A stretch of 64,000 nt of DNA from Bimuria novae-zelandiae CBS 107.79. Lineage: Eukaryota > Ascomycota > Dothideomycetes > Pleosporales > Didymosphaeriaceae. Under the pieces are notes generated by a model. It was given only the letters and a program-made list of their open reading frames with translations. It did not search any database and was not told the origin of the DNA. Position numbers and translations under genes: made by a program. Location of the stretch: NCBI GenBank assembly GCA_010015655.1, contig ML976674.1, positions 307,066 through 371,065 of the forward strand, in the 5' to 3' direction. This document shows, in pieces, positions 22,200 to 34,950 of the stretch (its first letter is position 1; each line of letters opens with the position of its first letter).

Positions 22200-24888
22200 A
22201 AAGATTTATATAGATAAATACTATAAAGGCAACGCCTAGACCTGTAAGGAGATAAAACCCTTCTTAGTAAGTAATTAAAAAGAAGTCCTAATAGATACTT
22301 AACGCTAGTAAGACTATCTTTACTTAATAAAGAAGTTATAGAAATAAGAATAAAACTCTTTACTAAAAGTTTATATTTTAGCGCGAATAATTATGCGTAG
22401 CAAGCTATTAGCTTATAAAGAAGTAATAGCTAGGGAAATAAAAGAATAGCCTCCTTATTTATAACTAAACTCTAGGTATTAGGAATTAACAAGAATAAAA
22501 TATAATAATTCCTAAGTAAGATTAAAGTACTTATTAGCCTCTAGGACACTTTTTAGACTCTACTATAAAGAGTAAGAGGATTAACTAAAGAAATAGTAAA
22601 AAAGCACTAAGAACTCTTAATAATATAATAATACTTCTAAAAAATAAGAAATACGAATTAGCTATTAAAAGTAGACTAATAAATAGAGCTACTAAAGAGA
22701 TTAATAGTAGAGCTTATCTTAAACTAAGGAAAAAGCTGTCGCCCTAAGATTTTTAATTTAGCCTACTTTAATAGCAAACGACAGGATTACTGCTACTTTA
22801 AGATAATAATATAATCTAAACTCCTAGAGGATAGAGACTACCTTAGAAATATATTTAAATATATTATTAGTTAATTAATAGGACGTGTAGCAATAGTAAG
22901 AATTATATACCTAGACTACTACCTAGGATGCACTAAAGCTAACCACTAAAAGCTACTAAACTATAACTTTTATAACTACTTAGCAGAAGAAATCGCGCGT
23001 AACTACTTACTTATAATATAATAAAAAAACTAAAAGCTTTATAACTTTAACCTTAACTTTAATAACTATGCTATAGAAGCTAAGGACTATAGTTAAGAAA
23101 TTTTAAAAAACCTATACCTTTAGAGCCTTTATAAGGACTTACAGGACTAAATAGTTATAGTAAATATAAATAATAATTGGGACCTATAAGGGGTCTAAAA
23201 GAGAGTTAATAAGGTTAATAAAAACCTCTTCTAAAATATATTATAATTACTAAAGTTTTCTGCCAAGAATAGGGCGCTAGATAAGATAGATTAGGAACCT
23301 ACCTAAGCTAACGCTGGAAGGATGTCCAGCCGACAAAGCTAAGATAGAAGACACTAAGTAATAGATAGATCTACAGGATACAGGTTTAGTAATACCTAGA
23401 AATAAGCTACATGGGTATCGTGCGAGGTAATAGAAACCCGTAAGAGGAATAGTTTCTATTTCTATTATAAAGATACAGGACACTACGTAAAGTAGTATAA
23501 ACTTTTACTTATAATAAAGCTAGCACAAGTTCACGCCGCTGTATATATTACTAAAAGATTCTTTTATAAAGAATTTAATATAGCCTTTACTAATTTAGAA
23601 AACTAGATCCTCCTAGCAATAGTTAATACTAGAAAATAAACGTAGGAAAAGGGTAAAAGATAAGTTTTAATAACTTTTAAAGGCTATAGCTAGATTTAAT
23701 ACTAATAATAGTACACTCGCTTATTAATAATATTATGTTTACATTAATAATAATTAATTCAGGTGATTTAACCTTTAAATTTATATTAAAAAAACTTATA
23801 ATAAAAGCCCACCTATAGCGTAAGAACCTACCCTATCTATAAAAGGTTATTAGTATTAGAGGCATGCGACTCTTCGTACGTAAAGTAGTCTAACTAGAAG
23901 TAGATATTAATAGCTATATAGAACTAATATAGCTATATGTCTTACTTAACAACAGGTCGTACGATTTAATCCTTAGCCTAATCTAAATAAAGAAGAATAG
24001 GGTTAAACTAGCCCTAGTAAAGATATTAATCTAAATTAGAAGTTTAGGCACCTGCATTCGTAACTAAAAAAGTAAAAAACTATTAATAAAACTTTAAGGG
24101 ATATTAACTATAGCCTTTATAGCCCTATATTAGCGTAATTAACGTCTAGGAAACAGGGCTAAGGTATTTTCTATATTAATAAAGAATATATAGAAGGCGT
24201 TAATCCGTAAGCTAAAGGTAAACCTATAAAAGTTACTACCTAAAGCTTTTAAAGACTTATAGCGTATCTTTTATAAGAAATAAGCTAATAAGCTCCCCCC
24301 ACACCGTAGACCTAGAGTAGATCTTTAAATCCCTCTCGTAGAAAAAGATAGGAAGACTCTAAAGATCCCTTATAGCCTTTTATTTAATATATCTTACGAA
24401 GGGTTGCTCGTCCTTTAAAAAGAACTTACTAAATACTTAAATAAAAGCTTTATTTAAGTTAGTAAGTCTAGCGCTACTGCCCAAGTATTATTTATTAATA
24501 AATCTAGTAAAGGACTATACTTTTATATTAATTATTAAGCCTTAAACGCTATCTTGAAGAAGGACTAGTACTTTTTATTATTAATTAGTAAGACCCTTTA
24601 GCTCCTCGCGAAGGCTAAATAGTTTAATAAACTTAATATAATTTAAGCCTTTTATAAGCTTTAAATAATAAAAGGCGAGGAATAGAAGACAGCGTTTAGA
24701 ACCTAATTTAGTATCTATAAGTAGCTAGTAGTTTCTTTTAGCCTAGGTAACGCGCTCAGTACGTTCTAGTAGTATATTAATTAGGTACTGAGTGAGTACC
24801 TTAATAACTACTACTTAATATATATAAATAACGTTCTTATCTTCTCTAGTAGTAGCTAAAAAGACCACGAAGAAAAAGTACGTACTAT
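22200..24888 (+). pseudogene. Gypsy-2 Gag, protease and N-terminal RT
   Basis: The zinc knuckle near 23454-23496 reads FYFYYKDTGHYVK*Y, a CCHC box in which the Cys positions have become Tyr. The protease region near 23760-24000 includes LNNRSYDLILSL. RT near 24450-24850 includes INY*ALNAILKKD, KTAFRT, then the active site YINNVLIFS (about 24821-24845) where YIDD is expected. The RT is cut at 24888 by Copia-2 and resumes at 30569. Tyr for Cys and Asn for Asp are both G-to-A on this strand. Confidence 0.8.
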
Positions 24889-24893
24889 AATTT

Positions 24894-25141
24894 TATTAGA
24901 TTAGTAGGCCTCCTGGATCTGGACTGATAATTAATTAGAGGCCAATATAGGTAATAGTAGATAGTTGACCGAATGCCTATTAGACAGCTAGGTGAGGTGG
25001 CTAAGAGGCTTACTAGACAAGGGGCCTAGTCAAATACCCATCAGCCGCAGGCGGCACACAGAGCTATAGAGAATACACATATTATCTATCTTATACATGT
25101 GCAACATTGTTAAGTAAATAAAATATTTATTAAATTTAATA
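24894..25141 (+). repeat. 5' LTR of Copia-2
   Basis: 248 bp, collinear with 30316-30563. The middle part (about 24960-25085, containing CAGCCGCAGGCGGCACACAG) keeps more CpA and CpG sites than the coding region. Confidence 0.9.
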
Positions 25142-25559
25142 ATTAAGAGTCTTACTACCTCTACTATTTATACATAGAATGCTAAAAATATTTTAAATAA
25201 TAATTAAAGGCGACGCGTAGCTAAAATATAGGCTATATTATAATAAGCGTAGTCTAAACGTAGGCAAACACGCGCTTAAAAATAAATACTAATAAAAAAT
25301 TAGTAAATAATAATAAGTCTCTTTTATTATAATCTTACTATAATCCTTATAGACCTATTAACCTAATAATAATAGTATAAGCAACTATATGCTAGATACA
25401 AATTACTTAACGTATAGTCTATAGTTAACTTAAAGTAAAGTTAGCTAATATTGCCTAAACTAATAGTACTAACTTACTTATAAGTATTAATATACGCCCC
25501 TTTAAACGCTATAATAACCTAATATAAAGCGTAATACACCGCGCAGTTTAGCAATAACG

Positions 25560-28500
25560 TTAAAATACCTCTATTCCTTCTAAGTAGAGTCTCTAACCTT
25601 ACGAACACGGCAAGAGGAGCGAATAAGGATAATATAGAGTAATATAAGAACGATCTAGAAGCCTACAAGATCGCGAACAAAGAATACTAACAAGAGAAGG
25701 CAAGTCTAACCAAGATTACTAAGCTATTTTAGATAATAGTATTATTACACCTATTTAGTAACTACTATATACTTAGTAGGCCTTATTAAACGTAGCTTAG
25801 TAGCCTAGCGAATACCGCTAGCATACAAGAAGAAGACGAGCTTAATTAAGTATAAAAAAATACTTTATAGCTCTTAAACTAATATAAAATATTTCCTAAT
25901 AGGATATATAGCTTATAGAAGTAGAATACGCTATAACTAAAAGTAAATTAGTTAAGATCCCTAAATACGTAGGCAACTAATTTATTAAGAAAGACTTTAT
26001 AAAGGCTACTTAAAAGAACTTTTTTATATACACTACTTTATTTAGCAAACAAGGCCTACAAGATAATATAGGTTAAGTATTAAAAATAATACTACGATTT
26101 AGGGATCGCGCGCAAGTAACGTACCCTATAAAAAATAAAATAATAAAAGTAACCTTTATAACTAGTAGACCTACACTACACGGAGAGGAACTAGATAAAA
26201 ATTACCCTAAGGAAAAGTTATCGCGAGGCAGAAGCAGAGGCCAAACACAGAGCTAAAAACCTACTTAGCTAGACAATCCTAAGAAATATAAAGTTTGCAA
26301 CGGCCCTTACGAATTATCTAAGTGCTAGTATGCTTATCTAGAGTTAGCACTAAGCTAGTAGAGACTAAAAGAGACTATAAAGATAAAAGTATAATATCTT
26401 ATTAAGAATAATACGGACCTTTAAGCTAAGGCACGAGGCTTAAAGAGATAATAATTAAATACACCTTAAATAAAGAAATTACACTTATTAACTTTAATTA
26501 CTAAGACTATAGAGTAACTACAAGGCTAGAACGTAGGCTAGATTAACATTATAATAAATAACGCCTTACCTATAGTAAAATAATTAAACTGCCTACTTTA
26601 ATTAGCGTTTATTTTTAATTTAGGAAGCACCTATTATATATATAATAATATTAACTAATTTATAATTAGCTAGCGAGTAACACCTAGAGATTTCCTGTAG
26701 GTAGATAATTTAAAAGTATAGATTTAAGTATATAGATTAGTTATACTTAAAGTAAATAGTAAGAGTATAGACTCCTTTTACCTAAGAAACGTTACCTACT
26801 ATCTAGACCTATACTATAGCCTTGTCTTATTTAGAGTACTCCGTAGGTAAGGCCTTTAGTAAAATACTAAATTAGAACCTACTATACTCTAATAAGTTAA
26901 CAACATACTAATTATAATACTTAAGAAGAAATATAGCTAATAAGTATTTAAAAATACTAAAGTAATAAAGCGCGTAACTTTCGCGACGTAATAATTTATA
27001 TACTAAATAAGTATTAAAATATAAGTAGAGGCTATAGTCTAGTATTAAAGACTTAGTTACTTAGGACCTAACGCCCTAGAATACTTAGTATAATAAGCTA
27101 AAGGAGTAAAAATTATTAAAGTTTTAACTACTAAATATAATATATATAGCATATTAAAGTTAAAAAAAACTAATTAAATAAAGACTTTAAATAATTTTTA
27201 AAGGACTAGGAGAACGTGTCGTAATTAACTTTTATAACTTAAAGAAAGTAATATAAAGGAAAAGGGCTAGATACTAATTATTTACTAAGTAATAAAATTT
27301 TTATAGGATTTCTACTTTAAAGGTAATTACACGGCCTAATTTATTATTAGCACTATTAATAAGTTTTTCTAATTTATAAAGAGATAATTTAATATTATAG
27401 TAAAGATTATAAAAAGTAATAATAAACTATTCTTAGTAAAGATAAAAGTAAATTAATAGTTAGAGATTTAAGGTATATGCGTTAAGCCCTTAGCACTAAA
27501 TATATAAGCCTAAAATAGAGGCGCTAAGCGCTTAAGGGGTATAGTAAAAGAGAAAGGCCGCGCAATAAGACTTGGAGCAAACCTCTTACGAAACCTTTGG
27601 CCAGAAGTCGCCCGAACCGTCGTATACCTGCACAATCGAACACCGAGATATCTCAATCGCTGGAAAACCCTATATAAAGCATTCTTCACTACCGTAGCGT
27701 TTTAAAATAGAATAGTCACTTTACTATATAAGCCTAGCCTCTCGCACCTGCGATTGTATAGCTATAAAGCGTTTATAATAATAGATAATACTAAGCGCGG
27801 TAAAGGACGTTTATAAAAATTTAACCCTAAAGCTTAAATTAGCTACTTAGTAGGCTATTAATCTACGAATATCTTTAGAGTATAGATACTATTTATAGAA
27901 AAGGTTATTAGTACTCGCGACGTTATATTTAATAAAGATACTATATTTAATAAAAAGTAGTAAGAGATTATAAATAATCTTATATATAATATAATTAAAA
28001 AGATTATAGTATAGGTAAGGATAATAGAACTCTTACCTAGTCTAACTACTAATTAGGAAAAGTTTAGATTATTCTATAAGGATAAAATAATCTTTAGAGC
28101 ACCTAAAAGTTAGTTAAAACCTAAATATAATATAAGTAGTAAGAAGGTTATTATATATTTAATACTATTACTAATTTTACTACTAGTAGTAATGCTAGCA
28201 TAACTATTAATTAATATAAGTAATTATAAAAATCTCTAAATTCTTATTAGTATAAATTTAACTTAGAACACTAAGCTTTCCGTAGCTAAAAAGTAATAAT
28301 ATAAAAGTAAAGGCTACAGCTAATAATTTACTATTATATCTTATAAGAAATAATATAATACTAGAGCCTATAGGCAATACTCTAAGGGCGTAGCTTACGA
28401 GCTATAATATATATAAGAGTAGGCTAACCTCTATTTAGAATATAAAGCGTTAAAGGAGCTATAGGCCACAGCTTTTATAGCTAGTATAAAAGTAGGAAAA

Positions 28501-30240
28501 GTTTAAAAAATTAATAAAAAAATACTAGATAGCGTAAAGCTTAAATAAATATTTTAAAAGGGCTAAATACTTTATTAAAGTAAGCTACCTCTAGCACCCA
28601 CCTTAAATAGACTAAATAAGAATTATTTACTATATAACCTTTTTAAGAAGGTAAAGGTAGAATACCTTATAAGTTACTAAAAAATAAACTTATAAACTAA
28701 GTTTCTAGCTTAGTAAGCACGGTCGAATAGCTATTAAATACTTAATGTAATATAGGTATACACCTATAAGTTTAATAAATATTATTAATTCTAAAAATGT
28801 AAGGCATAACTAGTTATAAGAGGTAACTAATAAAGGAATATTACTATATAAGAAACCTATGCAGTAATACTTATAAAAACATTATTTAAAATACTTATAT
28901 TAATTATAGCTTAGTTTAAACTAAAGCTTAAGTAGTATAACGTAATAAATGCCTTTATCTATGTAAACATAAATAGGCCCGTCTACATGCACATGCTATA
29001 AGGCTATAAAAAAAAGTAATAGTACTTTAGCTAAATAAAGCGTTATATAGCCTACGAATCTTGCCACTACTCTAACAAAGACACTTTATAACCTACCTAA
29101 GAGAGCGCGGATTCTCCCCTATTTTATATAAACTTTACTATATAATCCGCGACGGAGTATTTATATTCTTTTACGTTAATAATATTATACTTGCCTATTA
29201 TAAAAGGCATAAGGAAGTAGCTAAGGGGGTAGCTTAAGAGTTAAAGAACTAATATAGCTTAATAGGAGAAAAGGATCTATAATAGTTTTTAAAAGTTAAG
29301 ATTTTAAGGGATTAAAATTAATAAAAGATCTAATTATTATAAGCTATATATTTTAAAAAGATTACCTAATTAGCTATTAGCTAAGGTATTAGCTATAAAA
29401 CACTAATAGTAAGAGTAAAGCTAGAGCCTTAAGAGGGACTTGTAATATACGTAAAGGTAAACCTATATTAATAGAAGATTAGCTTACTTCTATTTACTAT
29501 CGTGAACACATGTCCTAATATTATATTTCTTATATTTTGGCTCGCCTGCTTTCTTATAAGTCCTAGTCTAGCCTATTAGTAAGTTGCTAATAGAGTGCTA
29601 TTATACCTGCAAGCGACTAAAACGCTAAGACTATTCTTTAATAAAGAAAATAACCTAGTAGTAGTAAGTAATATATCTTTTACTAATGATACACTAGATC
29701 GTAAGAGCTCCTAAAAATTTATTATTAAGCTATTTAGAGGCTTAATTACGTGGCGCGTAAATAAACAAGATATAGTAATAATATTAACTATAGAGGCAGA
29801 ACTGCTAGCGCTTTTTTAAGTAGTTAAAGAAGTAATATTTATCTAAATACTTATTAGCAAGCTTAGAGTAACCGTAGTAAAGTCTAAAATTATAATTTAA
29901 TATAATAACACCTAAATAATTAAGTTAATTACTAAAGAGATTTCCTAGTTAATAATAAAACTCTACTATATTAATATATATAATTATTAGCTCTGGCAAG
30001 AGGCACAGCGAAAGTCTGTTAAAGTAGTATACGTTTAGTTAAGCAAGATACTGGCAGACAGCCTAATAAATACCCTGCCTGCTAACAGGATGCCCTAGTT
30101 CCTCGAGCAACTAGGACTAGTAGATATAAAGGATCGCATAAGCGTAGAGGAAGGAGACCTAAATAGGGTTATAAGAAGAATAGAAGCTCTAGATATAGAT
30201 CCTAATACACTATTAGACTAAGTATATACTAGCTAGAAGT
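25560..30240 (+). pseudogene. Copia-2 Gag-integrase-RT-RNase H polyprotein
   Basis: Integrase C-terminal part near 27545-27700 is readable without a stop (RTVVYLHNRTPRYLNRW). RT begins near 28930 with NAFIYVNINRPVYMHML and has the catalytic box FFYVNNIILAYYKRH near 29165-29210, where Copia has YVDD. The RNase H region near 29690-29820 reads DTLDRKSS and TIEAELLAL, matching the Copia DRKSTSG and TEAEYIAL motifs. The rest is dense with TAA/TAG. Integrase upstream of RT and the DRKS motif fix the superfamily. Confidence 0.85.
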
Positions 30241-30315
30241 AATCTAGTAAAAGGACTAAATAACTATTAGACTACTTTAGCTTAGGTAGCGCAGACGCTC
30301 TAAGCTAAAAAAGTA

Positions 30316-30563
30316 TATTAAATTAGTAAGCCTTTTAGATCTAGACTAATAATTAATTAGAGGCTAATATAGATAATTGTAGATAATTAACTAAATGCAT
30401 ATTAGACAGCTAGGTAAGGTGGCTAGGAGGCTTACTAAACAAGGGGCCTAGCCAAATACCCATCAGCCACAGGCGGCACACAGAGCTATAGAGAATACAC
30501 ACATTATTCATCTTATACATGTGCAACATCATCAAGTGAACAGAGTACCTATTAATTCTAATA
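30316..30563 (+). repeat. 3' LTR of Copia-2
   Basis: 248 bp, ending at TAATA, followed by the target duplication AATTT. Confidence 0.9.
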
Positions 30564-32024
30564 AATTTAGAAGTTAGGGGCCGCAGGACTATACTTAAAT
30601 ATTAAGAAATTTAAGTTCTACGTTTAAAAGACTAAGTACCTTAAATTTATTATAAAAGTTAATAAGGGCGTAAGTATAGACCTAAATAAAGTCTAAGTAA
30701 TTTAAGAATAGGAGCTATTAACTTTAATAAAAGGAGTTTAAAGCTTCGTAAGCTTTATAAATTTTTATTAAAGGTTTATATAAGACTTCTTTAGCATAGT
30801 AAGCTCCCTTATAAAGCTTATTAGTAAAGGAGCAGAATTTATTTAGAGATAAAAGTAGTAGCACGTATTTAACTTCTTAAAAATAGCGTTTTCTACAGAT
30901 CCTGCGCTAGCCTACTTTAACCTTAAATAAGAATTAGTACTAAAAGTAAACGTTTCTAGCTAGTTAACTAGGGGATGCTTCTTCTAGTATAATAATAATA
31001 GGATTCTACGCCTAGTAGCTTACTTCTTAGTAAAGAATAGCTTAGTAAAATGCAACTACGCTATCCACGATAAAAAGATACTTATAGTTATTAAATACGT
31101 AGATAAATAAGACTATATATATTAAGTAGTAAAGCACCTTACGGTCTATACTAATTATAAGAACTTTACGTATTTCGCTACTAAACAAAGGTTAAATAAA
31201 CAATACGTTTAGTAGGTAGATATACTTAGCTATATTAATATAACGTTTATATATAAACTAGGATTAGTAAACTCTAGAGTAAATACTTTCTTTTAAAGGG
31301 ACTAAGACCTGCTAAAAGATAGTAAAGATAATAAATTAAAGTTAAGGCACTTTACGCTTTTTTAAAAAAACTACTAAAAAAGATACTTTAAAGTTTTTTA
31401 TCCCCTAAACACCTACTACTATAAAGGAACCTAACTATATTAAAATAAATAAGGACCTAGTGCTTGCTTACTTAACACGCCTTAAACTACCTATATTAGC
31501 TCTTTAAGAAGGCGATAGCCCTGCTAAGTAATGCGAACTAGACTTTAATACTATATAATAAGAGGTAGAATGCGATAAAGATAGCGTATATAGTAAAATA
31601 AAGGCCTATATTAAGAACGGGCTTAGGAAGTTTAAACGTAGGTAGAAGTTATTTATTAGTATCTTAGAATATAGTATAGATAACTAAGGGTACCTACGCT
31701 ACAGGTTAAGATAATAAGTACTAAAATTAAAACTTTTATAAATAAAGCTAATAGTAGTCGCGCATAATTCCCTAGCTTTAAAATACTTAAAATAAAAAAA
31801 TACTTATAAGGTCTTTGCGTAAGACTACTTCGTTTTAAGGATATTTAACTAAGTAAGGTAGTATATTAAGAACTATAATATTTATAGAAGAATTAAACTA
31901 TAGAGAGAAGTAAAATAGGGCCTACTAAAGTCCTTACTACTATCTAAATAAGGATAAAAGGATATTATAATAAACTTTATTATTACTTTACCTAAGAGCA
32001 ATGGCTACACGAATATTATAATAA

Positions 32025-33950
32025 TATGGCGCACAGTCACAACGATCAGGGAGCTCGAAAACAAAGTCTATTAAGGAAAGGAAGCTTTACAATAACTAGT
32101 TATTTATAAGTTTAAGGGATCGCGTGCTTAGCTACTTAGCTACTTAGCTTAACTTTAGCTAGCGTAGAAAGCTTTAGTAAGGTATCTTTTATAATACACC
32201 CCCTAGCTTATAAAGCGTAGCATAATAAGCTAAATAGTAACTTAAAGTATAAAAGATAGTAAACTTGCGGGTAGAGCTTAAAAAGCGTCTAGCTTAAATC
32301 TTTAGCTTATTAGGTAATTAGTCAAAGTAGCTAGTTTATATATAGTTTTAAAAGAAAGGTAAAGAAGAAAAGAGAGTAGCGTACTTTTACTATAAAGCTT
32401 TAATAAATATTTAAGGGTAATTATCTACTTATAACGTGACCCGCGTGAGTACCTGCGTAGAAAAGTAAAAAAATAAAAAAAAGTAGCGTACTTTTACTAT
32501 AGTGCTTTAACAAACGTTTAAGGGTAATTATTTACTTATAACATAACCCGTGCAAGTACCTGTATATATAAATATAAAAAATAGGTAGCTATAAAATTAT
32601 AGCGCTTAGCTAGTAAAGGCTTACTTACCTATAGGCTTATTATAATTTATACTTTAATATTCTCTAGAAAGACTAAAGGAGGGTCTACTATTTATCTTTT
32701 ATATTTAAACTTAGTTAATAACACCTTCTACTAATCCTTTTAAATCTAGCTTTTAATTTTACTAATCTCCTTACTTATAAGCTTATTATAAAGCTTATAA
32801 AGAGCTTCTCCCTAGAGCGCGTACTAAAGGTAGTTATACTCTATAGGCTTTTATTAATACTAGCTATTTACTCTATATAGGCACTTATAGCTTGTATTAA
32901 AAGTGCGCCCTCTAAGCGTAGCGTATATACTTACGTGCTTAGTTATTTAGTTAAGCTACGCGAGCTAGTAAGCGTATCCTTCTAGAAATAGAGTTGCTAC
33001 TACGCCTGGTCGCGATAGATTATTAAGCTCTTCTAAGCCTACTTATAGTTATATCGTAGTGCTAAGCGTAGGAAATCCTTTATTAGCAGCGTACCCTTTA
33101 TCTTTAGGAGATCTAAGAGTACAGCGTTAGCGTGTGCGCGGTTCCATTTAGATAGCTATTTAGTTATGTCTATTATTCTGCTACTCTGTGGGCGTAGGGT
33201 GACCTCTTTGTATGTATATCGTACCTGCTCCTTCTAATTATTATCGCTTAGATAAAGATTATTCTTAAGTTCTCTAATTAGCGCCTATAGCGTCTACTAC
33301 TTATTTAATTATAGTATTATAAGCTCTAGCCTCTATAAATTAATTATAGTATAAACCTAGTTTTAGAGTGCCTAAAACTTTATTATAAGCTAACTATAAA
33401 TAGTAAACTCTAGCTTATAGTACTTAAGCTATTATGTATAAGGCTTGCCCTTAGTATTTATATTTAATAGCTCTAAAGCCTGGTCGTGTATATTTATCTA
33501 CTTAAGACTTTTAGAGTTAATATAACTTTATATCCCTTAAGCCTTTACGTGGTACTTAAGCTACGCGTACTAAGGTAGAAATAAATTATAATTTATAAGT
33601 TAGTTACTTACTAAAAGCTTTATAATAGTTATTATATAGTCTAGCTCTATTATAGGTTATAAGCGTCGAGACGTAAGCGTAAGAATAATTAAAAGTAGGA
33701 AATAGTTTACTACTATAATTATTAGTTAGTATAAAGTAAGTATATTATAAAGTATTATAAAAGTACTAAGCTTATAATTATAGCGCACAGTTATAACGAT
33801 TAAGGAGTTTAAAAATAAAGTCTATTAAGGAGAGGAAGCTCTATAATAACTAGTTATTTATAGGTTTAGGGGATCGCGTGCTTGGCTGCTTGGCTGCTTG
33901 GCTCAATCCTAGCTAGCGTAGAAAGCTCTAGTAAGGTGCCTTTTACAACA
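32025..33950 (-). mobile_element. Short one-gene LTR element, copy 2 (SL-2), reversed
   Basis: 1,926 bp, the reverse complement of the SL-1 family. Terminal repeats are 32025-32198 and 33779-33950 and the target duplication is AATAA (32020-32024, 33951-33955). The interior carries the same single ORF on the minus strand. It inserted into the integrase region of Gypsy-2. About 32390-32580 contains a local duplication of a segment around TAGCGTACTTTTACTATA, which may account for the extra length over SL-1. Confidence 0.9.
32200..33700 (-). pseudogene. Single ORF of SL-2, function unknown
   Basis: Minus-strand counterpart of the SL-1 ORF. Segments near 32860-33180 read the same order of motifs as 17700-18010 when reverse complemented. 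It is disrupted by nonsense codons and by the local duplication near 32390-32580. No RT, integrase or zinc knuckle is visible. Confidence 0.45.
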
Positions 33951-34950
33951 AATAATTATAAATAGACTTAGTAAGAACCCTAAATTTATTAGTTTTTTAA
34001 ATTTTAATATACCTATAGTTACAATAGCGTTTCTTTAATACTAGATAGTAGACTACTTTTTCCCCTCCTCTATTATATTAGACCGCGGGGGACAATTCGT
34101 AAGCGAATTTTAGACTACACTCTATAAATAAGTAGGTATCGACCGAAGACTGTCTATAGTAAAGTACCTAGAGATAGATAAGTAGATAAAACAAATAAAA
34201 TTTGTTCTTAAAGCCTACCTCTAGGCGTACTATAACTAGTAATAAGATAATTAGATAAAGTAGCTTCTTATAGCTTAGATAGCTATTAAAGGGCGAGAAG
34301 CTATATTAATAAGAGTTAGCCTATTTTTCTTATCCTATAGCTAGAACGTTAAACTAGTTAAGAACTTTAAGACATAGAGATTAGCCTTAAAGCTTAAAAC
34401 TAATATAAAAAAGGCTATAAAGGTAATAATAAAAAAGTTTAAAAAGGGTTTTAACTTTACCTAGGTAAAAATAGTAATAGCCTAATAAGAATAAAAGCGC
34501 CTAGCGAACTATTAATATAAAAACGCTTAAATCTTAAAGAAAGAAAATAAAATATAGCTAAAATATAAAGACTCCCTCTAAAACTAACGTCTAAGTAAGA
34601 AGCTTAACTAGAAGTAAGAAAATTTTACTATAAAAAAGTTAATAAACTCTTATGTAGTAGAACTAGATATCCTGCCAAACATGCACCTAAGGTTCTACGT
34701 AAATAAGCTAAAGTTAGCCTTATTAAACCTTCTCCCTAGCTAAACTACTAATAACGCCCAGCCTGAAGCAATTATAATAAAAGAAGGGAAAAAAAAAGTA
34801 TAGTATAATTAATATATATAAAAAACGCTAGTTCTGTAGAGGCAAGAAAGTAGAATACCTAGTATAATAAAAAAAACTACTCTTAAAGAACTTAAGAACC
34901 TCTTAAGAACCTTAACTAAGCTACTACGTTAAACTATTAGGAGAAGTTTA

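Larger units (their letters stand above)
24894..30563 (+). mobile_element. Ty1/Copia retrotransposon (Copia-2) nested in Gypsy-2
   Basis: 5,670 bp with two 248-bp LTRs (24894-25141, 30316-30563) and target duplication AATTT (24889-24893, 30564-30568). LTR ends read TATTA and TAATA, that is TG and CA after RIP. The coding region is on the plus strand in Copia order, integrase before RT. It splits the RT gene of Gypsy-2 just after the YIDD box. Confidence 0.95.
30569..34950 (+). pseudogene. Gypsy-2 C-terminal RT, RNase H and integrase
   Basis: It continues the frame cut by Copia-2. RT thumb/RNase H connection reads AGLYLNIKKFKFYV and KYLKFIIKVNKGV near 30585-30670. The RNase H part has YAIHDKKILIVIKYV near 31050-31100 and KHLTVYTNYKNFTYF near 31130-31175. 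After the SL-2 insertion (32025-33950) the integrase core is clear: LDRGGQFVSEF near 34078-34112 and GIDRRLSIVKYLE near 34135-34175. The post-integrase segment ELDILPNMHLRFYVNKL lies near 34660-34710. No chromodomain is recognisable. All of it is disabled by nonsense changes. Confidence 0.8.
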
